Shown here piece after piece: positions 24,604 through 33,221 of a stretch of DNA of 64,000 nt. Below the pieces are notes generated by a model. It was not told where the DNA came from. It did not search any database and saw only the letters and a program-made list of their open reading frames with translations. This stretch comes from Paenibacillus oryzisoli (GTDB lineage: Bacteria; Bacillota; Bacilli; Paenibacillales; NBRC-103111). The DNA lies in assembly GCF_001653565.1 (NCBI RefSeq), contig NZ_LYPB01000048.1:124001-188000 (forward strand), in the 5' to 3' direction. The translations under genes and the position numbers were made by a program. Numbering within the stretch: the stretch's first letter is position 1; each line of letters begins with the position of its first letter.

Positions 24604-25928
24604 GCAATTACCTCCCCTGATAAGTCAAACTCGTAGGAGTGAGTAACACGAACCTTCGCAAGTTCACCAATATTTAATTTCGCATTCGAAACGAATACTT
24701 CACCATCAATTTCAGGTGCGTCGAATTGCGAACGACCAATATAAACGTCGCTTCTTCCATCATATCTTTCAATAAGCACGTCAATTTCTTGCCCGATTCG
24801 GCGACCGCCGCGGATATTTGAAATTTCACGTTGTATTTCCATGATCGCATTGGCACGGTATTCTTTCACATCATCTGGAACTTGATCCGGCAGTCTTGAT
24901 GCAGGTGTATCATCTTCCATTGAGTATGCGAACACACCAAGGCGATCGAACTGAACATCGCGCACGAATTGTTTCAAGTTCTCAAAATCTTGTTCAGTCT
25001 CGCCAGGGAATCCAACAATCAAGGAAGTACGCAAGGCAACATCCGGAATAGATTCACGAATTTTGCGAACGAGTTCACGCGTATCTTTCTGGCGGCCTGG
25101 TCTGCGCATACGCTTAAGAATAGAATCTTCACTATGCTGTAAGGGCATATCGATATACTTGCACACTTTCGGATTCGTTGCCATGACTTCAATCAACTCA
25201 TCACTGAAGAAGCCTGGGTATGCATAGTGCAGACGCACCCACTCAATACCTTTTACTTCACTCACTTTGTTCAGCAAAGTAGGAAGCATGAAGCTATCAT
25301 AGATATCAGTTCCATAGTTTGTTGAATCTTGTGCAATTAAGCTAATTTCTTTAACGCCTTGAGCGGCAAGATTGGCAACTTCAGCAACGATCGATTCCAT
25401 ACTTCTGCTTTTGAAAGCACCGCGCATAATTGGAATAGAGCAGAATGTACATGCGTTATCGCACCCTTCTGCAATCTTGACATAGGCTGTGTAACGAGGT
25501 GTCGTCATCAGTCGAGGCAGATCCGCGTCATAATTAAATACCGGATTCCCTACCAGAACCGGTTTCTTACCTCTAAGCGCTTCGTCCACGATATGATTAA
25601 TCTTGTCAAAATCACCTGTACCTACAATCCCATCAATCTCAGGCATTTCTTCCATTAACTGCTTTTTGTATCGTTGTGTTAAACAGCCTGAAACGATTAG
25701 CGCTTTGAGATTCGCAGTTTGCTTCAGTTCTGCCATATCCAAAATTGTATTTACGGATTCTTCTTTAGCAGCATCAATGAACCCGCAAGTGTTCACGATA
25801 ATGACTGTCGCATCTTCCTTGTTGTCTACAAGTTGGAAACCACGGCCATGAATTAAACCTGACATAATCTCGGAATCAACCAAATTCTTCTCGCATCCGA
25901 GAGTAACTACTTTAACCTTTTCTGTCAT
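24600..25928 (-). CDS. rimO: RimO, ribosomal protein S12 methylthiotransferase
   Basis: 442 residues from the ATG at 25928, with GGAGG 11 nt upstream; an 18-codon in-frame extension is not conserved. The UPF0004 domain has Cys12, Cys48 and Cys82. The radical-SAM motif is Cys156-x3-Cys160-x2-Cys163, with a C-terminal TRAM domain. The start KVKVVTLGCEKNLVDSE is characteristic of RimO rather than MiaB. It adds a methylthio group to a conserved aspartate of ribosomal protein S12. B. subtilis does not carry rimO at this place, so its coupling to pgsA here is a lineage-specific arrangement. Confidence 0.96.
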   Translation of the reverse strand: MTEKVKVVTLGCEKNLVDSEIMSGLIHGRGFQLVDNKEDATVIIVNTCGFIDAAKEESVNTILDMAELKQTANLKALIVSGCLTQRYKKQLMEEMPEIDGIVGTGDFDKINHIVDEALRGKKPVLVGNPVFNYDADLPRLMTTPRYTAYVKIAEGCDNACTFCSIPIMRGAFKSRSMESIVAEVANLAAQGVKEISLIAQDSTNYGTDIYDSFMLPTLLNKVSEVKGIEWVRLHYAYPGFFSDELIEVMATNPKVCKYIDMPLQHSEDSILKRMRRPGRQKDTRELVRKIRESIPDVALRTSLIVGFPGETEQDFENLKQFVRDVQFDRLGVFAYSMEDDTPASRLPDQVPDDVKEYRANAIMEIQREISNIRGGRRIGQEIDVLIERYDGRSDVYIGRSQFDAPEIDGEVFVSNAKLNIGELAKVRVTHSYEFDLSGEVIA

Positions 25929-26004
25929 GAAAGAAACAACCTCCAATAGTCCTAAAAAACACTCCCTACCAGTATAATACAAGCCAATTGGGGTGTCAAA
26001 ATGT

Positions 26005-26032
26005 AAAAACCCCCTTGATCCAGGGGGTTTTC
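26005..26032 (-). terminator. Intrinsic terminator of yajQ
   Basis: AAAACCCCCT-GGATC-AAGGGGGTTTTT on the minus strand, about 25 bp after the yajQ stop. Confidence 0.93.
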
Positions 26033-26056
26033 CTTCAAGTAACCTTATATTACTGA

Positions 26057-26548
26057 TTATTTCATATTAACAAACTGCAAATCCAACGGAATATCTGCTT
26101 TCCGAAGTAGAGCAATAACCGCCTGTAAATCGTCACGACTCTTCCCGGTTACACGAATTTGATCCCCTTGAATTTGAGTTTTCACTTTCAATTTAGAATC
26201 GCGAATCAGTATATTAATCTTCTTGGAGTTGTCTTGATCAACCCCTTGTTTCATGCTGATTTTCTGTCTAACAGTGGAACCAGCAGCTGGCTCTACTTTG
26301 GAATATTCGAGATTTTTAATCGAGATTCCACGTTTGGTCATTTTGGCATGCATAATATCAAGGACATTTTGAAGCTTAAACTCATCATCTGACGTGACAA
26401 CGAGCTGATCTTTATCTAGTTTAATGCTGCTCTTGCTTCCTTTAAAATCAAAACGGGTCAACATCTCTTTCTCCGCTTGTTGAATCGCATTATTTAGTTC
26501 TTGCATATCAACTTTGGATACAATATCAAACGAACTCTCTGAACTCAT
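26057..26548 (-). CDS. yajQ: YajQ-family nucleotide-binding protein
   Basis: 163 residues, exactly family length, with two ferredoxin-like halves (start [18 protein letters not shown]; end [11 protein letters not shown]). YajQ proteins bind nucleotides; some proteobacterial members are cyclic-di-GMP effectors, but that is not established for Firmicutes. The gene is cytoplasmic and monocistronic, with terminators on both sides. A cyclic-di-GMP enzyme lies 13 kb away but no direct link can be claimed. Confidence 0.93.
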   Translation of the reverse strand: MSSESSFDIVSKVDMQELNNAIQQAEKEMLTRFDFKGSKSSIKLDKDQLVVTSDDEFKLQNVLDIMHAKMTKRGISIKNLEYSKVEPAAGSTVRQKISMKQGVDQDNSKKINILIRDSKLKVKTQIQGDQIRVTGKSRDDLQAVIALLRKADIPLDLQFVNMK

Positions 26549-26603
26549 CTACATCCCAACATCCTTTCCATCAAATTACAATAGCATTATAGCAAGAACG
26601 CAT

Positions 26604-26645
26604 AAAAAAGGAAATATCCAACCGCCAATGGCTTCGAATATTTCC
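26604..26645 (-). terminator. Intrinsic terminator of rodZ
   Basis: GGAAATAT...ATATTTCC arms with further internal pairing (AACCGCCAATGG loop region), followed by TTTTTTATG on the minus strand. Confidence 0.75.
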
Positions 26646-26693
26646 CATCACACTATTTTCATTACCCGGGAAAGCGCAGGAACTGGCAAAAAG

Positions 26694-27569
26694 CTAGCTT
26701 TTCTGCAAGTTGAGTTGAACCCGCTTCGGATTCGGCGTATCGCCAACAGGTACGAGAGTGCCATTGACCATGAGCTGCAAAGCACTAGCTGCACCAACAT
26801 TCAAAAATGCTGAAGTTGCTATATCAAATGTATCCGTATCACCGGAATTGTAAAGTTTCTGTCTTAGCAATGCACCTTTCTCCCCCTCAGGGCTTAGTGC
26901 ATTAACAGCGATCCAACAAGAACCGGTAATTTTGAATTCGATTTTCAAATTCGCAGTACCTGTAATGATGTAATTATCTACACCTTTTTCATTAGAACTA
27001 AATTTCACCTGGACAGCAGGCGGTGTTGGTGTCGGCGCTGGGGTTGGTGTTGGCGTTGCAAGCACTGTTGCTTTACCATCCCCGGTAGCATTCACAGATG
27101 TGCTCGGCGAAGGGTTCGTCGAGTCAGTAATGCGCGGTGATTGCGTTTGCGCTGGTTTCTCATCCGCTGGCGTTCCCTTATAATTCTTATATGTATAGTA
27201 GTATACGATCCCGAATATGAGCAAAATAAAACAGACAAACATCAGGCTTGAAGCCCAGCGGCTCATCTTTTCTGTATTGCGAACACTTGATCTATTCTTG
27301 CGAATCGCTTCCACAACAGGTTTCTCAATCGTTGGGGCAGGAATCGTGGACTGATACATATTCAGAACTTCATTCGGATCAAGTCCTAATGCTTCCGCGT
27401 AGCTTTTAATAAAAGCCCTCACATAGAAACTCCCTGGGAGCACCTTATAATTTCCTTCTTCAATAGCTTCTAGATAACGTTTGCGGATCTTAGTAACTTC
27501 CTGAAGATCATCCAACGAAATCTTTTTTTCCAGTCGAGTTTTGCGCAAAATGTAGCCTAAGTCAGACAT
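26694..27569 (-). CDS. rodZ: RodZ-like cytoskeletal membrane protein
   Basis: 291 residues. An N-terminal helix-turn-helix domain (about 4-65) is followed by a basic stretch, one membrane segment (about 105-128), a Pro/Thr-rich linker with TPTPAPTPTPP near 175-188, and a C-terminal DUF4115 domain (about 190-290). This is the RodZ architecture: a cytoplasmic MreB-binding head and an extracytoplasmic tail, involved in cell shape. GGGGAGGTG precedes the ATG. Neighbours ymfK and, further on, pgsA-cinA-recA match B. subtilis, where the gene is ymfM/rodZ. Confidence 0.93.
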   Translation of the reverse strand: MSDLGYILRKTRLEKKISLDDLQEVTKIRKRYLEAIEEGNYKVLPGSFYVRAFIKSYAEALGLDPNEVLNMYQSTIPAPTIEKPVVEAIRKNRSSVRNTEKMSRWASSLMFVCFILLIFGIVYYYTYKNYKGTPADEKPAQTQSPRITDSTNPSPSTSVNATGDGKATVLATPTPTPAPTPTPPAVQVKFSSNEKGVDNYIITGTANLKIEFKITGSCWIAVNALSPEGEKGALLRQKLYNSGDTDTFDIATSAFLNVGAASALQLMVNGTLVPVGDTPNPKRVQLNLQKS

Positions 27570-27620
27570 ATGGTCACCTCCCCGAAGGAATTATTCATCC
27601 TGTTATTGACGTTTCAAACA

Positions 27621-28385
27621 TTAAAAAGGTTCGGACGTATACGTAAATGAATCATAATTGATTTCTTCATCCGGACTGTTCCGTAGCTCGATAATATAAT
27701 CGAAGTGATTATAGGTGTATTCCGATTCGCGAATAAAAATGTCCGGATGCTCGATAACTTTTGTTGATGGCTGACCCATAATATCTTGCAGAAGACTGTA
27801 ATGCTTCTCGTTGGAACGAATCGTCGAAACAATACCGTCAATGATATAGACATTGTTAGGAGCCATTTCATCCTCAGAAAGCTGACTACGAACAGTTTGT
27901 CTCAGTAAAGTTGAAGAAACGAACGTCCACCGTTTATTCGCACACACGCTGCCTGCAATAATAGACTCTGTCTTCCCAACACGAGGCATGCCACGAAGTC
28001 CAACAACTTGATTTCCCTCACGTTTGAATATTTCACCAAGAAAATCAACTAACAAACCTAACTCATCTCGTGTAAAACGGAATGTCTTGCGATCGTCGGA
28101 GTCACGTTCTATATATCTGCCGTGGCGAACAGCCAAAATATCCACTAATTTTGGGGGTCTCAAAGCAGTAATAGTAATATTATCTACTTTTCTCAACATT
28201 TTACCCATCAAATCAATTTTTTCTTCATCATTCGTTTGTAGAAGCATACCACGTGTACGATCTTCAACCCCATTAATCGTCACAATGTTAATATCCAACA
28301 TCCCCATCAGTGATGCAATATCACCTAATAAACCGGGACGGTTCTTATGAATTTTGTACTCCATATACCATTCTTTAACGTCCAA
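27621..28385 (-). CDS. ymfK: YmfK-like DUF3388 protein with ACT-like and P-loop regions
   Basis: 254 residues from a TTG at 28385, which has AGGTGG just upstream; a GTG three codons earlier overlaps that site. The first 85 residues look like an ACT-type regulatory domain (HKNRPGLLGDIASLMGML, with DINIVTINGVED after it). The second part has a Walker A-like GMPRVGKT near residue 152. YmfK is widely conserved next to rodZ in Bacillales, but I know of no assigned function. It is presumably a cytoplasmic ligand- and nucleotide-binding regulator, which is inference from motifs. Confidence 0.85.
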   Translation of the reverse strand: MDVKEWYMEYKIHKNRPGLLGDIASLMGMLDINIVTINGVEDRTRGMLLQTNDEEKIDLMGKMLRKVDNITITALRPPKLVDILAVRHGRYIERDSDDRKTFRFTRDELGLLVDFLGEIFKREGNQVVGLRGMPRVGKTESIIAGSVCANKRWTFVSSTLLRQTVRSQLSEDEMAPNNVYIIDGIVSTIRSNEKHYSLLQDIMGQPSTKVIEHPDIFIRESEYTYNHFDYIIELRNSPDEEINYDSFTYTSEPF

Positions 28386-28507
28386 TTCTTCCACCTCATC
28401 ATCATCTCTGTCACACTGGTCTATAAACGAACCAGTTGTTCATCATCCTATAATTAAATTCTACAAATTCCGCCAAAATCCTTCTCGCAATGTTAACAAC
28501 CATGACA

Positions 28508-29362
28508 TTATTTCATTTTTAGTTCTTTTAGCTCTTGCGGATTGTAATTTTGGATCCCTTTTTGCCAAGTATGTGTTTTCATCATAGCAAGGCGGTTTTC
28601 AAAAATTTGCGTCCAGTTAAGATCGGCAGTCAATGCCCCTGAAAAATCCATGACCGATACACCTAAAGATTTGGTTTTTTGCAACTGTTCTTCACTCACA
28701 GGACTGTAGAAAATAACCCATGTCGCGCGGTGTTGGTGAACTTGAAAGGTCAACTGTTGAAACCATTGGTTATTGTTGTTTAGCAATACAATATGATCAG
28801 CTTCTTCCGAAGGGGCCCATGCAGATGGAATTGGACGGTCGCTTTGCGTCACCCATTCGATAACAGCATTTTGCAATAGAAGATCTTGAATTGCTTTGTT
28901 TTTCATGGTTTCCATCTGTTGCAAATCCAATTGGAGCAAAGACGCTTGCTCATTCACACTAACCGCACTACCCACTGCCCATGGCTGACTTTGTATAAAA
29001 GTCCATTTACTCGTAGTAATGCCTAATGCCATCGTCTCGTTTGCAGAAGGAAATAACTCATTTCCAATAACGTATATGTAATCATATGTTTTCGTTTTCA
29101 ATTTCGAAACCACATTATCATCCACCGCATTCAAATCTTTAACCCAGTCATACGCAATCGAATCAGCGTCTCGCCAATTCTTTAGGGTTTGACCTAGCAC
29201 GTCCTTTGCTGAAGCCGGCATTCCACTGCTTGATAGCATTAAAACAGACATTTTCTGATCAAGAAGTTCTTGTTTTATAACTGGTATTCCACGATTTCCA
29301 CAACTAGCAAGCAATAATATTACTAAGGTTAAAATAAATAGTAAACGAGTGTTCGTCATCAT
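28508..29362 (-). CDS. Lipoprotein of unknown function, 284 aa
   Basis: A lipobox LLASC places the lipidated Cys at residue 21 after a hydrophobic signal segment, so the protein should be anchored outside the membrane. The rest is soluble with alternating strands and helices (MSVLMLSSSGMPAS; YDYIYVIGNEL; ATWVIFYSP). This pattern recalls periplasmic-binding or BMP/Med-type folds, but I cannot assign a family. AAAGGAA precedes the ATG. It lies between ymfJ and ymfK, where B. subtilis has no such gene, and a terminator separates it from ymfJ. Confidence 0.8.
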   Translation of the reverse strand: MMTNTRLLFILTLVILLLASCGNRGIPVIKQELLDQKMSVLMLSSSGMPASAKDVLGQTLKNWRDADSIAYDWVKDLNAVDDNVVSKLKTKTYDYIYVIGNELFPSANETMALGITTSKWTFIQSQPWAVGSAVSVNEQASLLQLDLQQMETMKNKAIQDLLLQNAVIEWVTQSDRPIPSAWAPSEEADHIVLLNNNNQWFQQLTFQVHQHRATWVIFYSPVSEEQLQKTKSLGVSVMDFSGALTADLNWTQIFENRLAMMKTHTWQKGIQNYNPQELKELKMK

Positions 29363-29393
29363 TGAAAATTCCTTTCCAGCTTATAAAGCATGC

Positions 29394-29416
29394 AAAAGCC
29401 TCCGAAAGAGGAGGCT
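29394..29416 (-). terminator. Intrinsic terminator after ymfJ
   Basis: AGCCTCCTC-TTTC-GGAGGCT followed by TTTGC on the minus strand, about 35 bp after the ymfJ stop; it ends the ymfF-ymfH-ymfI-ymfJ unit. Confidence 0.8.
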
Positions 29417-29451
29417 CTCACATCATACCCTATTGAATTGTAAAACGGTTA

Positions 29452-29703
29452 TTAACCTTTGTCTACTAATTTTACCATGAGGCGGGCAAGAGTATGCTTT
29501 TCCTGTTCATCCCCAGCATCCCACAACTCTTTGAGAACTCGTTCTTGCTCATTCTGAGGATCCACTTTGTTTGCCAAAAACTCCCCAATTTGAAAAGCCA
29601 GCTTGGAGATGGTTTCATCACTCATCCCTGCATGTCCCGCCTGACTCACGCGTTCAGCCAAAAATTCTTTCCATTTGTCGAACACCTTAAGTACAGTAGC
29701 CAT
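29452..29703 (-). CDS. ymfJ: DUF3243 protein (YmfJ)
   Basis: 83 residues, all-helical, soluble, with conserved-looking VFDKWKEFLAERV and MSDETISKLAFQIGEFLA segments. It corresponds in length and position to B. subtilis YmfJ, between the ymfI reductase and ymfK. The function is not known; the domain has also been linked to regulatory or developmental roles only by context. AAAGGAGG precedes the ATG. Confidence 0.87.
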   Translation of the reverse strand: MATVLKVFDKWKEFLAERVSQAGHAGMSDETISKLAFQIGEFLANKVDPQNEQERVLKELWDAGDEQEKHTLARLMVKLVDKG

Positions 29704-29800
29704 TGTAAGAAGCCTCCTTTGAGTTATGAGAAATGGTCATTACATACGTAATATGCGCTTCTCAAAACAGAATTATGCGTGGACTTCTCTACCATAGATA

Positions 29801-30556
29801 CTAAGTCAGCCAACCTCCGTTAGGAGAAATAATTTGTCCAGTAATATAACCTGACTCGGGCAATGCCAAGAAATAGACAAGTGATGCGACCTCATGTGGA
29901 GATGCAAGCCGACCAACAGGAATTTCGTTCGTAATGGCATCGATTTCATCTGCCTGGAACCCGGCCATCATATCAGTCTGTACTGCCCCAGGTGCTACGG
30001 CATTTACCGTAACACCTGAAGGAGCGAGTTCTTTGGCTAGCGCTTTCGTAAACGCATTAAGGCCACCCTTGGCCGTCGAATATAAAACCTCACACGAGGC
30101 ACCTGAGATGCCCCATATGGAGGATACGTTGATGATTCTGCCGTATTTCTGTTTGACCATGGCGTGCATAAACGTTTGTGTACATAGAAATGAGCCTTTA
30201 AGATTGACATTCATAACACGATCCCACTCTTCTTCCGTCACATCAGCAAGCATGCCATAATGAGAAATACCTGCATTATTAACGATAATATCTGGTATCA
30301 TGTTCATTTGTTCAAGCTTATCTCTCATTTTGAGAATCTGCTCATGTGATTGGATATCCGCTGAAATGGTTAATACCTTCGCCCCTTGCTTCATGCAAGA
30401 ACGAGCAATTTCATTGGCTGCTTCATGTGAATCCCGATAATGAATAACAATCTGCATGCCTACCGCGGCAAACCGTTGGGCTATTGCAGCCCCTATCCCC
30501 CTACTAGCTCCAGTGATCAGCACAGTCTGTTCGCTAAAGGGTTTACCTGTACTCAC
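29801..30556 (-). CDS. ymfI: Short-chain dehydrogenase/reductase (YmfI, FabG-like)
   Basis: 251 residues from a GTG that overlaps the ymfH stop by 4 bp. The nucleotide-binding TGASRGIG, the NNAG motif and the catalytic Ser-Tyr-Lys (S near 146, YSTAKGG near 159) are all present, so it should be an active NAD(P)-dependent oxidoreductase. It resembles 3-oxoacyl-ACP reductase FabG but lies with the M16 protease genes, as in B. subtilis, where its substrate is not settled. Cytoplasmic. Confidence 0.93.
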   Translation of the reverse strand: MSTGKPFSEQTVLITGASRGIGAAIAQRFAAVGMQIVIHYRDSHEAANEIARSCMKQGAKVLTISADIQSHEQILKMRDKLEQMNMIPDIIVNNAGISHYGMLADVTEEEWDRVMNVNLKGSFLCTQTFMHAMVKQKYGRIINVSSIWGISGASCEVLYSTAKGGLNAFTKALAKELAPSGVTVNAVAPGAVQTDMMAGFQADEIDAITNEIPVGRLASPHEVASLVYFLALPESGYITGQIISPNGGWLT

Positions 30557-31842
30557 GATGGTTCACGACTCTGTACGATGGATACTGCGAGCTTACTCCA
30601 ATCAAAATGCTCTCGGAAACGACGATTCACATCTTCTAATGTTAACTGTTCATACACCGGCAAGATATCAAAGAGATCAATCCCTTTGAACCGGTATTTG
30701 GTATATTCATTTGCAATTGATTCAGGTGAGTTCATCATTCGCAAGAAACTGCCAATTTTCTTCTTCCGACTACGTTCGAAAGTGATAAGATCGAGCCCAG
30801 GCTCTTTTCTTTTTTCCACCACTTCACGAATTCTAGCAATAAGCTGTTCCGGATCCTTGGTATCCCCACCAACAATAGAGAACGCATAACCATCGCTGCA
30901 GTTATATTCATGACCGAAATTATCCGAAATTAACTGATCGTCATAGAGTGTTTGATAAATATCAGAACTGGAACTGAATAAGATATCCAACATTAATTTG
31001 GTCGTTAATTCTCGCACTAATAAAGGCTTACCTGTGACGGCAGGTGCCGCTTCCTTAAAGCCCATTAAACATTTCGGCAATGAAACTGGAAGTAAAATAA
31101 TCCTCCGAGCTTCCTTGACTTCATTTGGTTCATCTGGGAAGAATCTTTGGATCTCACCTTGGGGTGGAAAAGTTTTGGCTGCTTGATTATCTTTAACAAG
31201 CGTTATAACTTCTTGTGGATCTACGCCTCCAACAACGAATAAACTCATGTTGCTCGGATGATAGAATGTGTTGTAACACTCGTATAATGTTTCTTTGGTA
31301 ATTTCAGCGATAGATGCCACAGTACCCGCGATATCAATGTGAATCGGATGCTTGGCATATAAGGATTCGATCAAGCCGTAATAACTTCTCCAATCCGCAT
31401 TATCCTCGTACATTTTAATTTCTTGCCCAATAATCCCTTTTTCCTTCTCAACATTCTCATCTGTAAAATAAGGATTCTGCACAAAATTAATTAATGTCGT
31501 TAAATTTTCTAAGTAGCGGTCAGTTGATGAGAATAAATATGCGGTCCGATCAAAGCTTGTAAATGCATTGGCAGATGCGCCATTCGTAGCAAATGTTGCA
31601 AAAATATCCCCTTCGGGCTCCTCGAACATTTTGTGCTCCAAGAAATGTGCAATACCATCGGGAACGCGCACTTCGTCTTTACCTTGAACTTGAAAGTGAT
31701 TGTCTATAGACCCATACTGGGTGGTAAAGGTCGCGTATGTTTTCTGGAAACCTGCTTTGGGTAGCACAAACACATGCAGCCCATTATCAAGCTTTTCATG
31801 ATAAATCGTTTCATCAAGATGTGAATATGGCATACTCTGCAT
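30553..31842 (-). CDS. ymfH: M16-family metallopeptidase (YmfH)
   Basis: 429 residues. The inverted zinc motif HxxEH is intact (HFLEHKMFE), followed about 75 residues later by the third-ligand region ENADWRSYYGLIESL, so this is the catalytic partner. It pairs with the upstream ymfF product, which lacks the motif. M16 pairs of active plus inactive subunits form clam-shell peptidases that degrade unfolded peptides. No signal peptide is seen; it is cytoplasmic or secreted without one. AGGGGGAG precedes the ATG, and 3 bp separate it from ymfF. Confidence 0.93.
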   Translation of the reverse strand: MQSMPYSHLDETIYHEKLDNGLHVFVLPKAGFQKTYATFTTQYGSIDNHFQVQGKDEVRVPDGIAHFLEHKMFEEPEGDIFATFATNGASANAFTSFDRTAYLFSSTDRYLENLTTLINFVQNPYFTDENVEKEKGIIGQEIKMYEDNADWRSYYGLIESLYAKHPIHIDIAGTVASIAEITKETLYECYNTFYHPSNMSLFVVGGVDPQEVITLVKDNQAAKTFPPQGEIQRFFPDEPNEVKEARRIILLPVSLPKCLMGFKEAAPAVTGKPLLVRELTTKLMLDILFSSSSDIYQTLYDDQLISDNFGHEYNCSDGYAFSIVGGDTKDPEQLIARIREVVEKRKEPGLDLITFERSRKKKIGSFLRMMNSPESIANEYTKYRFKGIDLFDILPVYEQLTLEDVNRRFREHFDWSKLAVSIVQSREPS

Positions 31843-31845
31843 GGT

Positions 31846-33126
31846 TTACTCCCCCTTCTGATCCCGTAAAAAGTATATCGTATCCAATTGGACCCGTTTC
31901 GCAACCTCTGCTATAGCAGGGATATCCACTTGCTCGACTGCCGAGATCAAACCCGCTACCGTACGTTCTTTTCCTGACAAAATAGCATTAAAATCAAATG
32001 AGATCAGCTCGAATGCTGAATCTTGTATTTCCCGCAATTGATTGGAGATCATCGCTCTTGTTTGACTCCATTCAATGTCAGTGATTTCTCCTTGTTCCAA
32101 AGCTTTCAGTTGCTTACGAATAATATCTACGGCTTTCTCATAGTTCGCCATTTCAATACCTGACTGAATCGTCAAAATACCTTTATGTCCATCAAAACGA
32201 GAAGAAGCATAATAAGCTAAGCTCGCTTTCTCACGAACATTTGTAAATAATTTGGAATGAGGATATCCACCTAGAACCCCATTATACATAAGTGCGGCTG
32301 GATACTGATCGTCGCTGTATGAAAGATTCGTTCGTAGACCCATATTCAGCTTACCTTGGTTAACATCCAAACGTTCTACAATCGTTTTCACTTCACCAGT
32401 TACGCCACGCGGCGCAGATGTGACATAACTTGTTTCAGTATTCCGCTCAATGGCGAACGATTGCTTCACAATTTCTTCGACTTCACTAAGCGTTGTATTG
32501 CCAACAACATAGATATCCATCGGCGATGTTTGGAGCCATTCTTTATATTGTTCGTAAAGCTGCTCCGCATTCATACCGTCGAGATCTTCTATTTTACCTA
32601 ATGGATGAAGACGATAGGGTTCTCCACTGCACATTTCTTCCATACACCGTTCAGCCGCATAGCGAATCTTATCGTTAATGACGGATTCAATTCGTTTGCG
32701 AAGGGTTTGTTTCTCTGCGTCAACATATTTCGTACGGAAATGTTGATCCTCTAACGCTGGACGAGTTAACGTTTCTCCCACAAATTCTAGTCCCTGTTTC
32801 AACAAAGAATCCGCTGATTTGACGAATCGATCATTGATAATGTCCATGCGGAGCTGAACGATTTGGTAATCGCCTCGTTTATAAATATCAAAGCCAAATC
32901 CAGCGCCATACAAATCGTCTAGATACTCCCGGAATTGCTTCGTTTCTGGACGTAGCTCTGTACCTCTGCGAAGAATAAATGGTGTTAATGCTGTACTCGT
33001 GACCGTCTCTTCATCTAATTGACGTCCTATGTATACGGAGATGGCAAAAGTTTTGAAACGATCTGTTGGTAGAACGTGTATTCGGATATGTTTCCAGCTG
33101 CTGCGCTCAAATTGAGTAGGCTTCAA
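31846..33126 (-). CDS. ymfF: M16-family peptidase-like protein lacking the zinc motif (YmfF)
   Basis: 426 residues from a TTG with GGGAG 8 nt upstream. It has the M16 fold (ATSRFD-like C-terminal region with NMGLRTNLSYSDDQYPAAL) but where HxxEH is expected it reads STALTPFILRRGTEL, with no His or Glu ligands. It should be the non-catalytic half of a heterodimer with YmfH. Related B. subtilis genes lie in the same order. A hairpin at 33177-33216 separates it from sleB upstream. Confidence 0.92.
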   Translation of the reverse strand: MKPTQFERSSWKHIRIHVLPTDRFKTFAISVYIGRQLDEETVTSTALTPFILRRGTELRPETKQFREYLDDLYGAGFGFDIYKRGDYQIVQLRMDIINDRFVKSADSLLKQGLEFVGETLTRPALEDQHFRTKYVDAEKQTLRKRIESVINDKIRYAAERCMEEMCSGEPYRLHPLGKIEDLDGMNAEQLYEQYKEWLQTSPMDIYVVGNTTLSEVEEIVKQSFAIERNTETSYVTSAPRGVTGEVKTIVERLDVNQGKLNMGLRTNLSYSDDQYPAALMYNGVLGGYPHSKLFTNVREKASLAYYASSRFDGHKGILTIQSGIEMANYEKAVDIIRKQLKALEQGEITDIEWSQTRAMISNQLREIQDSAFELISFDFNAILSGKERTVAGLISAVEQVDIPAIAEVAKRVQLDTIYFLRDQKGE

Positions 33127-33176
33127 AGGTCAGTCTCCCTTCTATGTCCGTGTAATAAATCCATTATATTCCTATA

Positions 33177-33216
33177 CGAAGAGGAGAAGCAACCACATGT
33201 GGCCCCTTCTCCTTGT
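33177..33216 (-). terminator. Hairpin after sleB
   Basis: AGGAGAAG and CTTCTCCT arms plus an inner CCACATGTGG palindrome form a long stem directly after the sleB stop. The U-tract is weak (CTTCG). Confidence 0.55.
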
Positions 33217-33221
33217 CCATT

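Noticed and set aside
10218..26548. Cyclic-di-GMP signalling pair of the GGDEF-EAL protein with YajQ
   Set aside because: The two genes are about 13 kb apart in separate units and YajQ binding of cyclic-di-GMP is not established in Firmicutes.
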